DNA from: Amycolatopsis sp. MtRt-6
GTDB lineage: Bacteria > Actinomycetota > Actinomycetes > Mycobacteriales > Pseudonocardiaceae
NCBI RefSeq assembly: GCF_017308975.1
Contig: NZ_JADWPD010000001.1
Coordinates: 349,612 to 413,611 of the forward strand
Reading direction: 5' to 3'
DNA: 64,000 bases
The notes under the pieces are model-generated. The model saw nothing but the letters and a program-made list of their open reading frames with translations, made no database searches and was not told the origin of the DNA. Numbering within the stretch: position 1 is the first letter of the stretch; each line of letters opens with the position of its first letter. Shown here in pieces: positions 21,091 to 30,102 of the stretch. The translations under genes and the position numbers were made by a program.

Positions 21091-22710
21091 CTACTGGCGG
21101 GCGCGCTGCTTGATGCGCGACGTCAGCTCCTGCACCTGGTCGTAGATGCGCCGGCGCTCGGCCATCTCCTTGCGGATCTTCTTGTCCGCGTGCATGACCG
21201 TCGTGTGGTCGCGGCCGCCGAACGTCTGCCCGATCTTCGGCAGCGACATGTCGGTCAGCTCGCGGCAGAGGTACATCGCGATCTGCCGGGCCGTGGCGAG
21301 CGCCTTCGTCTTGCCGGGGCCGCAGAGGTCGTCCAGCGTCACGTCGAAGAACTCGGAGATGACGCCCATGATGGTCGGCGCGGTGATTTCCGGGGCGTGG
21401 GAATCGGGGATCAGATCGCGCAGCACGATCTCGGCGAGTGCGCTGTCGACCGGCTGCTGGTTCAGCGACGCGAACGCGGTGACCCGGATCAGCGCGCCTT
21501 CGAGCTCCCGGATGTTCGCCTCGACCCGCGAGGCGATGAACTCCAGGACGTCACCCGGCACGGCGAGCCGATCCTGCGCCGCCTTCTTCCGCAGGATCGC
21601 GATGCGCGTCTCGAGCTCGGGCGGCTGGATGTCGGTGATCAGGCCCCACTCGAACCGCGTCCGCAGCCGGTCTTCCAGCGTTTCGAGGCGCTTGGGCGGC
21701 CGGTCGGAGCTGACGACGATCTGCTTGTTCGCGTTGTGGAGGGTGTTGAAGGTGTGGAAGAACTCTTCCTGCGTACCTTCTTTGCCTTCCAGGAACTGGA
21801 TGTCGTCGACGAGCAGGATGTCGATGTCGCGGTAGCGGCGCTGGAAGGCGACCTTGCGGTCGTCGCGCAGCGAGTTGATGAAGTCGTTCGTGAACTCTTC
21901 GGTCGAGACGTACCGCACGCGCATGCCCGGGAAGAGCCGTTGCGCGTAGTGCCCGACCGCGTGCAGCAGGTGCGTCTTGCCGAGCCCGGACTCGCCCCAG
22001 ATGAAGAGGGGGTTGTACGCGCGGGCGGGCGCTTCGGCGACGGCGACCGCGGCCGCGTGCGCGAAGCGGTTGGACGCGCCGATGACGAACGTGTCGAAGG
22101 TGTACTTCTCGTTCAGCTTCGTCTTCGACGTCTGCGGCTGGGCCGGCGCGGTGTACGGCTGGCCGGCGATCGGCTGGCCGGAGAACGTCGGCCAGATCTC
22201 GTGGACGGCGGCGAGCGCCTCGCCCTCTTCGTCGACTTCCTCGTCGGTGTCGTCGCCGTCGTCCGGCTTCGGCGCGACGGCCTGGTGCTGCGGCATCGGC
22301 AGGGGCGGCGCCGGCTCGGCGGGACGCGGCGGCGGCATCATCGGCGCGCCGTTGGCCGGCATCGGCGGGGCGGGCTCGGGGCTCGCGCCGTTTTCCACCC
22401 GGCCGGGTGACGGCGCGTAGCGGGGGGCGGGCGCCGGGGCGACGGCCTCGGTGTTGTCGACCTTCACCGCGAGGGAGATGACGCGGCCGAGCCGCCGGGA
22501 GAGCGCGTCGGTGATCGCGCCGCGCAGCCCGCGTTCGATCGCTTCCTTCGCGAAGTCACTGGGCGCGGCCAGGAGCGCGGTGCCGTCGAGCAGGCCGATG
22601 GGACGGGTCACGCGCATCCAGGCGCGCTGCTGGGGGGACAGGGTCCCGTCGGACAGTTCGCGTACCACCTGTTCCCAGATGACACCGAGATTGTGCTGGT
22701 GATCCGACAC
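21091..22710 (-). CDS. dnaA: Chromosomal replication initiator DnaA
   Basis: Binds DnaA boxes and melts oriC. The GTG at 22710 ([17 protein letters not shown] after Met) follows a GGGGAGGGGA site; 539 residues. Domain I spans about 1-85. Domain II is a long Pro/Ala- and Asp/Glu-rich linker (about 100-200), as usual in actinobacteria. Domain III is AAA+ with Walker [14 protein letters not shown], Walker [20 protein letters not shown] and the Arg-finger region. Domain IV carries the DNA-binding signature [15 protein letters not shown]. DnaA boxes upstream of the gene suggest autoregulation. Confidence 0.98.
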   Translation of the reverse strand: MSDHQHNLGVIWEQVVRELSDGTLSPQQRAWMRVTRPIGLLDGTALLAAPSDFAKEAIERGLRGAITDALSRRLGRVISLAVKVDNTEAVAPAPAPRYAPSPGRVENGASPEPAPPMPANGAPMMPPPRPAEPAPPLPMPQHQAVAPKPDDGDDTDEEVDEEGEALAAVHEIWPTFSGQPIAGQPYTAPAQPQTSKTKLNEKYTFDTFVIGASNRFAHAAAVAVAEAPARAYNPLFIWGESGLGKTHLLHAVGHYAQRLFPGMRVRYVSTEEFTNDFINSLRDDRKVAFQRRYRDIDILLVDDIQFLEGKEGTQEEFFHTFNTLHNANKQIVVSSDRPPKRLETLEDRLRTRFEWGLITDIQPPELETRIAILRKKAAQDRLAVPGDVLEFIASRVEANIRELEGALIRVTAFASLNQQPVDSALAEIVLRDLIPDSHAPEITAPTIMGVISEFFDVTLDDLCGPGKTKALATARQIAMYLCRELTDMSLPKIGQTFGGRDHTTVMHADKKIRKEMAERRRIYDQVQELTSRIKQRARQ

Positions 22711-23296
22711 CTGTCTGGCTCCCCTCCCCTCGTCGGCGTGGACGGCGGATCCGCTTCCGGAACGCCTGGTCACTCCACCCGGCGATCACAGGAAGCCTGT
22801 CCGCGCACCGGCACAGCGAATATCCACATAGTTGTCCACAGCTGTGCACTAATGTACGGCGAGCCGCGGCGACGCCACTTGCGGGCTCGTCGTACGCCGG
22901 TGGGCACCCCACCACCCGGATACTCGTGCACCTCGACCGGTGACCCGAGAGGGGCACGCTAACAAGCCCCGCTCGCGGCCACAAGGCATCCTGGGCGGCC
23001 AGCATTTCACGGTGCACGGCCGGTTGCCATTCGGTGCCGCGGCGTCGAACTCACCGGGTGCGCCGACCGGTCGCGTACCGTGGTCGAGGGGGTGCTTACC
23101 GGCCGCCCGACGGGGGTGCGTACCCTCGTAAGGTCTCCCGTATGCGACGGGTGCGTTTCGCGTGCCCACGTTGTCGTCGCTCGTCGTGACGAGGCCACAC
23201 GTTGGTAGGAGACACCAGAGACTGCCGTGCGCCCGCACGACACGCCAGGCGGGGGGAAGGAATTCTTCCCGCCCGACGCGACACACAGGAGAAGCA
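22711..23296. promoter_or_regulatory. dnaA-rpmH divergent intergenic region with DnaA boxes
   Basis: This 586-bp gene-free spacer drives dnaA leftward and rpmH rightward. A perfect actinobacterial DnaA box TTGTCCACA is at 22832-22840, with ATATCCACA at 22820-22828 just beside it, about 110 bp upstream of dnaA. That is where DnaA autorepression sites are expected. The rest includes the rpmH leader; I cannot assign -10/-35 boxes with confidence, and the open frames here lack support. Confidence 0.75.
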
Positions 23297-23440
23297 GTGA
23301 GCAAGGGTAAGCGCACCTTCCAGCCGAACAACCGCCGCCGCGCGAAGACCCACGGGTTCCGCCTGCGCATGCGGACCCGCGCCGGCCGGGCCATCCTGGC
23401 GGCCCGCCGTCGCAAGGGCCGCGAAGCGCTGTCCGCCTGA
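23297..23440 (+). CDS. rpmH: 50S ribosomal protein L34
   Basis: The GTG at 23297 with AGGAGAAG upstream encodes a 47-residue basic protein ([19 protein letters not shown] after Met), ending KGREALSA. The [18 protein letters not shown] core and the [15 protein letters not shown] tail are the L34 signature. It is a small structural protein of the large ribosomal subunit. It opens the conserved rpmH-rnpA-yidD-yidC-jag operon. Confidence 0.97.
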   Translation: MSKGKRTFQPNNRRRAKTHGFRLRMRTRAGRAILAARRRKGREALSA

Positions 23441-23461
23441 TCGCGCCGATCGAGGCGCGCC

Positions 23462-23911
23462 GTGCTGCCCGCTGCCGCACGCCTGCGGCGGAGTGAGGAT
23501 TTCCGCGTGGTTCTCCGTCGCGGGTCCCGGGCAGGCAGGCGCCGCCTCGTCGTCCACGCGCTGACCACGGACCCGTCCGAGGCCGCCGACGCTGTGCATT
23601 CCAACACCGTGTCGGCGGCCAGGGCGGGTTTTGTGGTGAGCAAGGCCGTCGGCAACTCGGTGGTCCGCCACCGCGTCAGCCGGCGGTTGCGTCATCTCGT
23701 TTCGGCCCGGCTCGGAACACTGCCCGCCGGCACTGCGTTGGTCGTACGGGCATTGCCGCCGTCGTCGACCGCGTCCAGCGCCGAGCTCGGGTCCGATCTC
23801 GACGCCGCGTTGCGTCGGCTGGGGCTTCTGTCGTCGCGCCGTCCGGCCGGGGATGCCCCCCGCCCGACGCGTCCCGCGGACGCGGCCCCCGACCACGGAT
23901 CAGCGGTGTGA
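23462..23911 (+). CDS. rnpA: Ribonuclease P protein component
   Basis: The protein cofactor of RNase P, which matures tRNA 5' ends. The GTG at 23462 gives 149 residues starting [21 protein letters not shown]. The RNPP signature is visible in [21 protein letters not shown] followed by LRHLV. The C-terminal 35 residues are an unstructured Pro/Ala/Asp-rich extension. It follows rpmH by 21 bp and overlaps yidD by 4 bp (GTGA). Confidence 0.96.
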   Translation: MLPAAARLRRSEDFRVVLRRGSRAGRRRLVVHALTTDPSEAADAVHSNTVSAARAGFVVSKAVGNSVVRHRVSRRLRHLVSARLGTLPAGTALVVRALPPSSTASSAELGSDLDAALRRLGLLSSRRPAGDAPRPTRPADAAPDHGSAV

Positions 23912-24240
23912 CCGGCATGCGAGCCACCCCCGAGCACGACCACGAGCACGACGTGGCGCCCGAGCCCACGAAGCCCGGCCCCGTCGCCTGGGTGCTGTTG
24001 CTCCCCATCAAGCTCTACCGCAAGGCGATCTCGCCTTTCCTCCCGCCGGCTTGCCGGTTCTACCCGAGCTGCAGCGCGTACGCAGTCGAAGCCCTCACCC
24101 GGCACGGTGCCGGCCGCGGCTCCTACCTCGCGCTGCGCCGGCTGCTGCGCTGCGGCCCTTGGACGCCACCCGGCCGCGACCCCGTGCCCGAGACGTTCTC
24201 GTGGCGACACCGACGACCTGATACACCGATCGAGGAGTAG
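23908..24240 (+). CDS. yidD: Membrane protein insertion efficiency factor YidD
   Basis: A 110-residue protein helping YidC insert membrane proteins. The GTG at 23908 overlaps the rnpA stop. An N-terminal acidic, His-rich extension of about 20 residues precedes the core: [38 protein letters not shown] (starting about residue 30), with the invariant [11 protein letters not shown] motif, then [10 protein letters not shown]. The N-terminal helix is amphipathic. yidC begins 5 bp after its stop. Confidence 0.95.
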   Translation: MTGMRATPEHDHEHDVAPEPTKPGPVAWVLLLPIKLYRKAISPFLPPACRFYPSCSAYAVEALTRHGAGRGSYLALRRLLRCGPWTPPGRDPVPETFSWRHRRPDTPIEE

Positions 24241-24245
24241 CAGCA

Positions 24246-25376
24246 GTGCTCGATTTCATCTACTACCCCGTGTCCTTCATCCTCTGGTGTTGGCACAAGG
24301 TCTTCGGGTTCGTCTTCGGGGAAGCAACAGCGGTCTCCTGGATCCTCGGCATCATCTTCCTGACGTTCACCGTCCGCGGCATCATGTTCAAGCCGTTCGT
24401 GAACCAGGTCCGGTCGATGAAGAAGATGCAGGACTTCGCGCCGGAGATGAAGAAGATCCAGAAGAAGTACGCGAACGATCGGCAGCGCCAGGCCGCGGAG
24501 ATGCAGAAGCTCCAGCGCGAGCACGGCGTCAACCCGCTGGGCAGCTGCCTGCCGATGCTGCTTCAGATCCCGGTCTTCATCGGCCTGAACCACGTCCTGC
24601 GCGCGTTCACCATGCCGCCGCCCGGTGGCGGCCCGAAGACCGAGAACTACTTCTTCACCCAGGCCGACGTCCACTCCTACGTCAGCGCGAAGCTGTTCGG
24701 CGTCAACCTCGGTGAGGCCGTCTACAACGGTGTCGGTGTCGTCAGCGGTGGCGCCGCCAACGTCGGCTGGCAGTGGGGCGTCCTCCCGGTCGCGCTGCCG
24801 CTGATGATCGTCGCGTCGATCGCCACGCACCTCACCGCGCGGCACTCGGTGGCCCGGCAGAACGCCGCGTCGGCCACCCCGCAGACCGCGATCATGAACA
24901 AGCTGACGATGTACATCTTCCCGCTCGGTGTGCTCGTCTTCGGTGCCCTGTTCCCGCTCGGCCTCCTCTTCTACTGGCTGGCGAACAACGGCTGGACCCT
25001 GATGCAGCAGCGCCTCGTCTACACGAAGATCGACAAGGAAGAAGCGGCTGCCAAGGCGGAAGCCGCCGAGAAGCGCTCGACGCTCGGGCCGAAGCCGGGC
25101 CAGAAGCCGACCGCGCCGAAGGTCGGTCAGAAGCCGGTCCAGAAGAAGAAGAACCAGCCCGCCCAGTCCGGTGGCCAGAAGAAGGTCACGAAGGCGGGCT
25201 CGGCCCACGGCTTCGCGCAGACCGCCGCGTCTCCAGCGTCCGCTGCGTCCACGGACGGCGACGGCGACAAGGCTCCGGCCGACACGAGCGGCCAGAACGG
25301 ATCGAAGGACAACGGCACGGGCGTGCCGGGCCTTCTCAAAGACTCGACCAGGAAGTCGGGCCGGAAGCGCCGCTGA
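24246..25376 (+). CDS. yidC: Membrane protein insertase YidC
   Basis: A 376-residue polytopic membrane protein of the YidC/Oxa1/Alb3 family, starting with GTG at 24246 (MLDFIYYPVSFILWCWHKVFG). It lacks the large periplasmic domain of Gram-negative YidC. Membrane helices are near residues 5-25, 33-52, about 100-120, 175-195 and 225-250. The cytoplasmic loop has the MKKMQDFAPEMKKIQKKYAND coiled coil, and MLLQIPVFIGLNHVLRAF is the conserved core. The Lys/Ala/Gln-rich C-terminal tail (about 260-376) may contact ribosomes. Confidence 0.97.
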   Translation: MLDFIYYPVSFILWCWHKVFGFVFGEATAVSWILGIIFLTFTVRGIMFKPFVNQVRSMKKMQDFAPEMKKIQKKYANDRQRQAAEMQKLQREHGVNPLGSCLPMLLQIPVFIGLNHVLRAFTMPPPGGGPKTENYFFTQADVHSYVSAKLFGVNLGEAVYNGVGVVSGGAANVGWQWGVLPVALPLMIVASIATHLTARHSVARQNAASATPQTAIMNKLTMYIFPLGVLVFGALFPLGLLFYWLANNGWTLMQQRLVYTKIDKEEAAAKAEAAEKRSTLGPKPGQKPTAPKVGQKPVQKKKNQPAQSGGQKKVTKAGSAHGFAQTAASPASAASTDGDGDKAPADTSGQNGSKDNGTGVPGLLKDSTRKSGRKRR

Positions 25377-25403
25377 GGCGCGACCGGTTCGGAGAGGAGA
25401 CGA

Positions 25404-25970
25404 ATGATGTCGGAGACGATCGACACGATCGACGCCGATAAGGACGACGTGACCCCGGAGGCGGCCGCGTCGGCGGACGCGGTCGACGAGCGCAAGGCGG
25501 GCGGTGACGACATCCTGGTCCAGGAGGGCGACATCGCCGGCGACTACCTCGAGCGCCTGCTGGACCTGCTCGACTACGACGGCGACATCGACCTCGACGT
25601 GGAAGCCGGCCGCGCGATCGTGAGCATCGACGGCGGCGAGGACCTCGAGAAGCTCGTCGGCCCGCGCGGCACGGTGCTCGAGGCGCTGCAGGAGCTGACC
25701 CGCCTGGCGGTCCAGCAGGAGACGGGCTCCCGCAGCCGCCTGATGCTGGACATCGCGGGCTGGCGCGCGGACCGCCGCGAGGAGCTGAAGGAGCTCGGCC
25801 GCTCGACGGCGGAGTCGGTCCTCAAGAGCGGCGAGCGGGTGCGGCTGCAGCCGATGAGCCCGTTCGAGCGCAAGGTGGTCCACGACGCGGTGGCGACGGT
25901 CTCGGGCGTCACCAGCGAGAGCGAGGGCGAGGACCCGAAGCGCCGCGTGGTGATCTTCCCGGAGGCGTGA
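25404..25970 (+). CDS. jag: KH/R3H RNA-binding protein (Jag/KhpB-like)
   Basis: A 188-residue acidic protein. The ATG at 25404 follows GGAGAGGAG; the second Met is an alternative. After a 50-residue acidic N-terminus there is a KH-like domain (YDGDIDLDVEAGRAIVSIDG, with LVGPRGTVLEALQELTRLAV) and an R3H domain (SRLMLDIAGWRADRREEL, ending PMSPFERKVVHDAVA). It binds RNA and is tied to cell-elongation control in Gram-positives. Last gene of the rpmH-yidC operon, followed by a terminator. Confidence 0.95.
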   Translation: MMSETIDTIDADKDDVTPEAAASADAVDERKAGGDDILVQEGDIAGDYLERLLDLLDYDGDIDLDVEAGRAIVSIDGGEDLEKLVGPRGTVLEALQELTRLAVQQETGSRSRLMLDIAGWRADRREELKELGRSTAESVLKSGERVRLQPMSPFERKVVHDAVATVSGVTSESEGEDPKRRVVIFPEA

Positions 25971-25988
25971 GCCCCGGTTCGCTTCGGG

Positions 25989-26023
25989 AGCGGCCCCACT
26001 TGACTCGGTCAGGTGGGGCCGCT
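25989..26023 (+). terminator. Terminator of the rpmH-jag operon
   Basis: An 11-bp perfect inverted repeat (AGCGGCCCCAC at 25989-25999, complement at 26013-26023) followed by TTCTT on the plus strand, 19 bp past the jag stop. Confidence 0.85.
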
Positions 26024-26034
26024 TTCTTGTGTGC

Positions 26035-26571
26035 ATGCGCCCGGAACCCGGTGAGGTCATCCACTTCTCGGAGGATCCGACGATCACGCGCTTCGAACCG
26101 CACGTGGCCGCGACGGCTCAGCAGCCGGAGGCGTACGTGTGGGCGGTCGGTCCGGAGCGGGCGCCGGACTATTGGTTCCCCCGCCAGTGCCCGCGTGCGT
26201 TGGCGTGGGTGGTGCCGTCCGCGACGGAGGCGGACCGAGCTTGGCTCGGCGCCGACCGCACGCACGCGGTCGAGTACGGGTGGCTGGCGGCGATGCGGAC
26301 GGTCCGGTTGTTCGCGTACCGCTTCTCGGCGGCGTCGTTCCGGTCGTTCGGCACCCACGCCCACGCGGTCGTGGCGACCGTGCCGGTCGAGCCACTCGGT
26401 CCGCCGGAGCGGGTCGGCGATCTGTTCGCGCTCCACGAGGAAGCGGGCATCGAGTTGCGGGTGATGCGGAACTTGTGGGCGTTCGTCGACACGGCCGCGG
26501 CGAGCACGCTCGGCTTCAGTGGCATCCGGTTGGCCAACGCGAACCCTCGGCCGAGCGAATTACACACGTGA
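26035..26571 (+). CDS. DUF6886-family protein
   Basis: A 178-residue protein from the ATG at 26035 (MRPEPGEVIHFSEDPTITRF); a GTG two codons upstream is possible. The pattern FSEDPTITRFEPHV, YVWAVGPERAPDYWFPRQCPRAL and VEYGWLAAMRTVRLFAYRFS matches a family of proteins known in Gram-positives and actinobacteria as DUF6886; its biochemistry is unknown to me. It has no signal peptide. It lies between jag and the parS/rsmG region, just after a terminator, so it probably has its own promoter or depends on read-through. Confidence 0.75.
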   Translation: MRPEPGEVIHFSEDPTITRFEPHVAATAQQPEAYVWAVGPERAPDYWFPRQCPRALAWVVPSATEADRAWLGADRTHAVEYGWLAAMRTVRLFAYRFSAASFRSFGTHAHAVVATVPVEPLGPPERVGDLFALHEEAGIELRVMRNLWAFVDTAAASTLGFSGIRLANANPRPSELHT

Positions 26572-26587
26572 TGTTTCACGTGGAACC
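26572..26587. promoter_or_regulatory. parS: parS site 1
   Basis: TGTTTCACGTGGAACC, a near match to the ParB site consensus TGTTTCACGTGAAACA (central TTTCACGTGGAA dyad). It starts right at the DUF6886 stop. ParB binds and spreads from here. Confidence 0.9.
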
Positions 26588-26615
26588 GTCCACAGCGGCG
26601 GCTGGCCGAGTGGAG

Positions 26616-26624
26616 TTGTCCACA
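26616..26624. promoter_or_regulatory. DnaA box between parS sites
   Basis: TTGTCCACA, perfect actinobacterial DnaA-box consensus, upstream of rsmG-parA-parB and between two parS sites. A weaker CGTCCACAG is at about 26588-26596. Possible DnaA control of the operon. Confidence 0.6.
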
Positions 26625-26679
26625 TCTTCGGACTGTCGGCTCGTCTTCTCCGGTTCATCGGGGACAATCGAACGAGCGC

Positions 26680-26695
26680 GGTTTCACGTGAAACC
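26680..26695. promoter_or_regulatory. parS: parS site 2
   Basis: GGTTTCACGTGAAACC, a perfect 16-bp palindrome containing the full 14-bp GTTTCACGTGAAAC core. It lies 21 bp upstream of the rsmG start, so ParB binding here may influence the rsmG-parAB promoter. Confidence 0.95.
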
Positions 26696-26716
26696 GGCGG
26701 ACGAGGAGTAGGCGGA

Positions 26717-27400
26717 GTGAGCTTGGAGCAGGCCGCGGGGGCGGTGCGGGCCGCGGCGGAGCGGGTGTTCGGTGAGCACGTCGACCAAGCGGCTGGGTAC
26801 GTCGAACTCCTGGAGCGCCACGGGGTCGAGCGGGGGCTGATCGGTCCGCGGGAAGTCGAGCGGCTGTGGGAACGGCACGTGCTCAACTCGGCGGTGATCG
26901 GCGAGCAGATGCCCGAAGGCACCCGTGTCGTCGACGTCGGGTCCGGCGCCGGGCTTCCGGGTGTACCGCTGGCGATCGCGCGACCGGACCTCGATATCGT
27001 CTTGCTCGAACCGATGGCCCGCCGGGTGGACTGGCTGGCCGAGGTGGCCGAGAAGCTGGAACTCCCGATCACCGTCGTCCGTGGACGCGCGGAGGAGCGG
27101 CCTGTGCGTGAGCAGCTCGGTGGCGCCGACATCGTCACCGCGCGCGCGGTCGCCCCGCTCGCTCGTCTCGCGGACTGGTGCCTGCCGCTGGTCCGTCCCG
27201 ATGGCTTCCTGGTCGCCCTCAAGGGCGCCAGCGCGGCGGACGAAATCGAGCGGGACGGTGCCGCCATCCGCAAGGCCGGCGGGGCCGACCCGCTGATCGT
27301 CGAGTGCGGTGTGGCGGTGCTCGAGGTCCCCAGCACGGTTGTGAAGATCCGTCGCCTACCGACGGCCGCCAAGCCGAAGGCGCGGAGCAGGAAGCGATAA
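26717..27400 (+). CDS. rsmG: 16S rRNA (guanine-N7) methyltransferase RsmG
   Basis: It methylates the N7 of G527 (E. coli numbering) in 16S rRNA; loss gives low-level streptomycin resistance. The GTG at 26717 with a GAGGAG site gives 227 residues (SLEQAAGAVRAAAERVF after Met). The SAM-binding motif is VVDVGSGAGLPGVPLAIARPD, starting about residue 72, with LLEPMARRVDWL, and TARAVAPLARLADW. It stands between parS sites upstream of parA, the conserved actinobacterial order. Confidence 0.96.
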   Translation: MSLEQAAGAVRAAAERVFGEHVDQAAGYVELLERHGVERGLIGPREVERLWERHVLNSAVIGEQMPEGTRVVDVGSGAGLPGVPLAIARPDLDIVLLEPMARRVDWLAEVAEKLELPITVVRGRAEERPVREQLGGADIVTARAVAPLARLADWCLPLVRPDGFLVALKGASAADEIERDGAAIRKAGGADPLIVECGVAVLEVPSTVVKIRRLPTAAKPKARSRKR

Positions 27401-27410
27401 CGGGCCGCGA

Positions 27411-27426
27411 TGTTCCACGTGAAACG
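27411..27426. promoter_or_regulatory. parS: parS site 3
   Basis: TGTTCCACGTGAAACG in the 57-77-bp spacer between rsmG and parA, one or two bases from consensus. It is immediately upstream of the gene whose partner reads it. Confidence 0.92.
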
Positions 27427-27477
27427 AAGCGACTCGACCACCGACCAGACGTCTAGATGGAGGAGGTGTCGAGACCG

Positions 27478-28404
27478 GTGAATCCCCCGCCGTCCGACTC
27501 CACGGAGACCAGCCACGACGTGGGCTGGACGCCGATCGCCGAAGAAGCCGCCCGCGCCGCGCGTCTGCTGCACCCCAAGGAAGGTTCGCTCCCCCGGCCC
27601 GGCCGTCGTCGCGTGATGACCGTCGCCAACCAGAAGGGCGGCGTCGGCAAGACCACCAGCACGGTCAACCTCGCCGCCGCGCTCGCTCTCCACGGGCTCA
27701 AGACGCTTGTCGTCGACCTCGACCCGCAGGGCAACGCGAGCACCGCGCTCGACGTCGACCACCGATCCGGGACGCCCTCCATCTACGAGGTGCTCATCGG
27801 CGAGGTGACGCTCGCCGAGGCCGCCCAGCCGACCGAGCAGTCCCCCAACCTCTTCTGCGTCCCCGCCACGATCGACCTCGCCGGCGCCGAGATCGAGCTC
27901 GTCTCGATGGCGTCCCGCGAGTCCCGGCTCAAGGAGGCCATCTCCTCGGAGATCCTCGACGAGATCGGCGTCGACTACGTCCTCATCGACTGCCCGCCGT
28001 CGCTCGGCCTGCTGACGGTCAACGCGATGGTCGCCGCGCAGGAGGTGCTCATCCCGATCCAGTGCGAGTACTACGCGCTCGAAGGTCTGGGGCAGCTGCT
28101 GAGCAACATCGAGCTCGTGCAGCAGCACCTCAACCGGGAACTCCGCGTCTCGACGATCCTCCTCACCATGTACGACGGCCGGACCAAGCTGGCCGACCAG
28201 GTGACGAACGAGGTGCGGAACCACTTCGGCGACACCGTCCTCAAGACGGTCATCCCCCGCAGCGTGAAGGTGTCCGAGGCGCCCGGGTACGGCCAGACCG
28301 TGCTCGCCTACGACCCCGGTTCACGCGGCGCGATGAGCTACGTCGACGCGGCCAAGGAGATCGCCGAGCGCGGCGCCCAGATGGAGAAGGGTAGTTCGAC
28401 ATGA
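27478..28404 (+). CDS. parA: Chromosome partitioning ATPase ParA (Soj)
   Basis: A P-loop ATPase that moves ParB-parS complexes. I prefer the GTG at 27478 because a full AGGAGGTG ribosome site (27461-27468) lies 9 nt upstream; an in-frame ATG at 27457 would add seven residues but has no site. The product is 308 residues. Deviant Walker [17 protein letters not shown]; switch I/II regions [14 protein letters not shown] and [15 protein letters not shown]. The N-terminal 45-residue extension is typical of actinobacterial ParA. parB overlaps by 4 bp (ATGA). Confidence 0.97.
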   Translation: MNPPPSDSTETSHDVGWTPIAEEAARAARLLHPKEGSLPRPGRRRVMTVANQKGGVGKTTSTVNLAAALALHGLKTLVVDLDPQGNASTALDVDHRSGTPSIYEVLIGEVTLAEAAQPTEQSPNLFCVPATIDLAGAEIELVSMASRESRLKEAISSEILDEIGVDYVLIDCPPSLGLLTVNAMVAAQEVLIPIQCEYYALEGLGQLLSNIELVQQHLNRELRVSTILLTMYDGRTKLADQVTNEVRNHFGDTVLKTVIPRSVKVSEAPGYGQTVLAYDPGSRGAMSYVDAAKEIAERGAQMEKGSST

Positions 28405-29402
28405 CCGAGCGTCGAGGAGGGCTGGGGCGCGGCCTCGCCGCCCTGATCCCGACCGGCCCCACCGGCGGTGGTCCGCTGCCCGCGCCCGCCGACGGCGCGG
28501 CGGCGGACAAGAAGGCGGCCGAGGACAAGGGCTGGTTCGCGGCGAACGGTCAGGCGCAGCAGCACGGCGGCGAGGTCGCCGGCGCGGTCTACCGCGAGAT
28601 CCCCGTCAGCTCGATCAAGCCGAACCCGAAGCAGCCACGCCAGGTCTTCGACGAAGACGCGCTCGCCGAACTCGAGCACTCGATCCGCGAGTTCGGCCTC
28701 ATGCAGCCCATCGTCGTCCGCGAGCTCGGCAACGACGAGTACGAGCTCGTCATGGGCGAGCGGCGGCTGCGTGCTTCGCAGCAGGCGGAGCTCGAGGCGA
28801 TCCCCGCCATCGTCCGGCAGACCGCCGACGAGTCGATGCTGCGCGACGCGCTCCTGGAGAACATCCACCGCGTCCAGCTGAACCCGCTCGAAGAGGCGGC
28901 GGCGTACCAGCAGCTGCTCGACGAGTTCGCGGTCACCCACGAGGAACTGGCGAGCCGGATCGGCCGCAGCCGTCCGGTCATCACCAACACGATCCGGCTC
29001 CTCAAGCTCCCCCTGCCGGTGCAGCGCCGGGTCGCGGCGGGCGTCCTGTCCGCCGGGCACGCGCGGGCGTTGCTGTCGCTGGAGGACGCCGAAAGCCAGG
29101 AGGAGCTTGCCGCGCGCATCGTCGCGGAGGGCATGTCGGTCCGGGCGACCGAGGAAGCCGTCACGCTCAAGAAGAGCGAGAAGCCGGCCAAGCCGAAGCC
29201 CGCGCCGCGCAAGCCGATCCAGGCGCCGGGGTTGCAGGAGCTCGCGAACCGGCTCTCGGACCGCTTCGACACCCGCGTGAAGGTCGACCTCGGCCGCCGC
29301 AAGGGCCGGATCACGCTCGAGTTCGGGTCGGTCGACGACCTCGAGCGGATCGTCGCGATCATCGACGCGAATGGGACAAATCAGACACCGAAAACCGATT
29401 AG
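28401..29402 (+). CDS. parB: Chromosome partitioning protein ParB
   Basis: A CTP-dependent clamp that loads at parS and spreads. It has 333 residues from the ATG at 28401. It begins [20 protein letters not shown], the ParA-activating N-terminal motif. After a linker the CTP-binding N-domain has [18 protein letters not shown] and the GERRLRAS box, then [20 protein letters not shown] and a HTH ([27 protein letters not shown], about 190-215). The C-terminal dimerisation domain has [19 protein letters not shown]. Coupled to parA. Confidence 0.97.
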   Translation: MTERRGGLGRGLAALIPTGPTGGGPLPAPADGAAADKKAAEDKGWFAANGQAQQHGGEVAGAVYREIPVSSIKPNPKQPRQVFDEDALAELEHSIREFGLMQPIVVRELGNDEYELVMGERRLRASQQAELEAIPAIVRQTADESMLRDALLENIHRVQLNPLEEAAAYQQLLDEFAVTHEELASRIGRSRPVITNTIRLLKLPLPVQRRVAAGVLSAGHARALLSLEDAESQEELAARIVAEGMSVRATEEAVTLKKSEKPAKPKPAPRKPIQAPGLQELANRLSDRFDTRVKVDLGRRKGRITLEFGSVDDLERIVAIIDANGTNQTPKTD

Positions 29403-29481
29403 GGATCACCCCGGGGTGTTTCGTCACGGTGATGATTGCGGAGTGATCACCTCGGCGCAACGCTGAGCAACAGGGGGAAAC

Positions 29482-30102
29482 GTGTGGGATCCGACGGGGT
29501 CGATCGGCCACGCGCTCTGGATCGGCGGCGCGCAGTGGGCGGGGAAGTCGACCGTCGCCCGGCTGCTCGCCGTCCGGTACGGGCTGACGGCGTACCAGTA
29601 CGACTACCACGACGCGCGCGCCCACAACGATCGCTTGATCGCCGGCGGCGCGCCCGCGCGTGATCCCGAACGGCTGTGGGTGCGCACGACGCCGGAGGAG
29701 ATGGCGGCCGCGGCGCGCGAGACCTTCGCGTTGCGGTTCGAGTGGGCACTCGACGACTTGCGCGCGCTCGTCTCGGGCCGCCCGATCATCGCGGAGGGCT
29801 GGGGGCTGCGGCCGGAGTTCGTGGCGCCCCTGCTCGACTCACCGCGCCGGATGGTGGTCATGGTGCCGACCGAGGAGTTCCGGCAGCACCAGCTGGCCAC
29901 CTTGCCGCGCGCGGGAACCTTCTCCCCACGCGTCAGCGATCCCGTCCGGGCACAGCAGAACCGGATCGCGAGAGACCGCCTGCTCGCCGAGGACGCCGTC
30001 CGCAGCGCCCGCGAACACGGCATCCGGGTGCTGGAGATCGACGGGACGACGAACGCCGAAGGAGTGGCCGACACCGTGGCCGGCCACTTCGGCTTGGACT
30101 AG
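29482..30102 (+). CDS. P-loop kinase-like protein of unknown substrate
   Basis: A 206-residue cytoplasmic protein from the GTG at 29482 (MWDPTGSIGHALWIGGAQWAG). Walker A is GGAQWAGKSTVARLLA (about 15-30). A lid-like Arg-rich helix (RVSDPVRAQQNRIARDRLLAED) and the strand RVLEIDGTTNAEG resemble AAA/adenylate-kinase-like or chloramphenicol-phosphotransferase-like small-molecule kinases. It is not part of the conserved parB neighbourhood, so may be a later insertion. Its last 4 bp overlap the end of the convergent ligase gene. Substrate unknown. Confidence 0.8.
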   Translation: MWDPTGSIGHALWIGGAQWAGKSTVARLLAVRYGLTAYQYDYHDARAHNDRLIAGGAPARDPERLWVRTTPEEMAAAARETFALRFEWALDDLRALVSGRPIIAEGWGLRPEFVAPLLDSPRRMVVMVPTEEFRQHQLATLPRAGTFSPRVSDPVRAQQNRIARDRLLAEDAVRSAREHGIRVLEIDGTTNAEGVADTVAGHFGLD

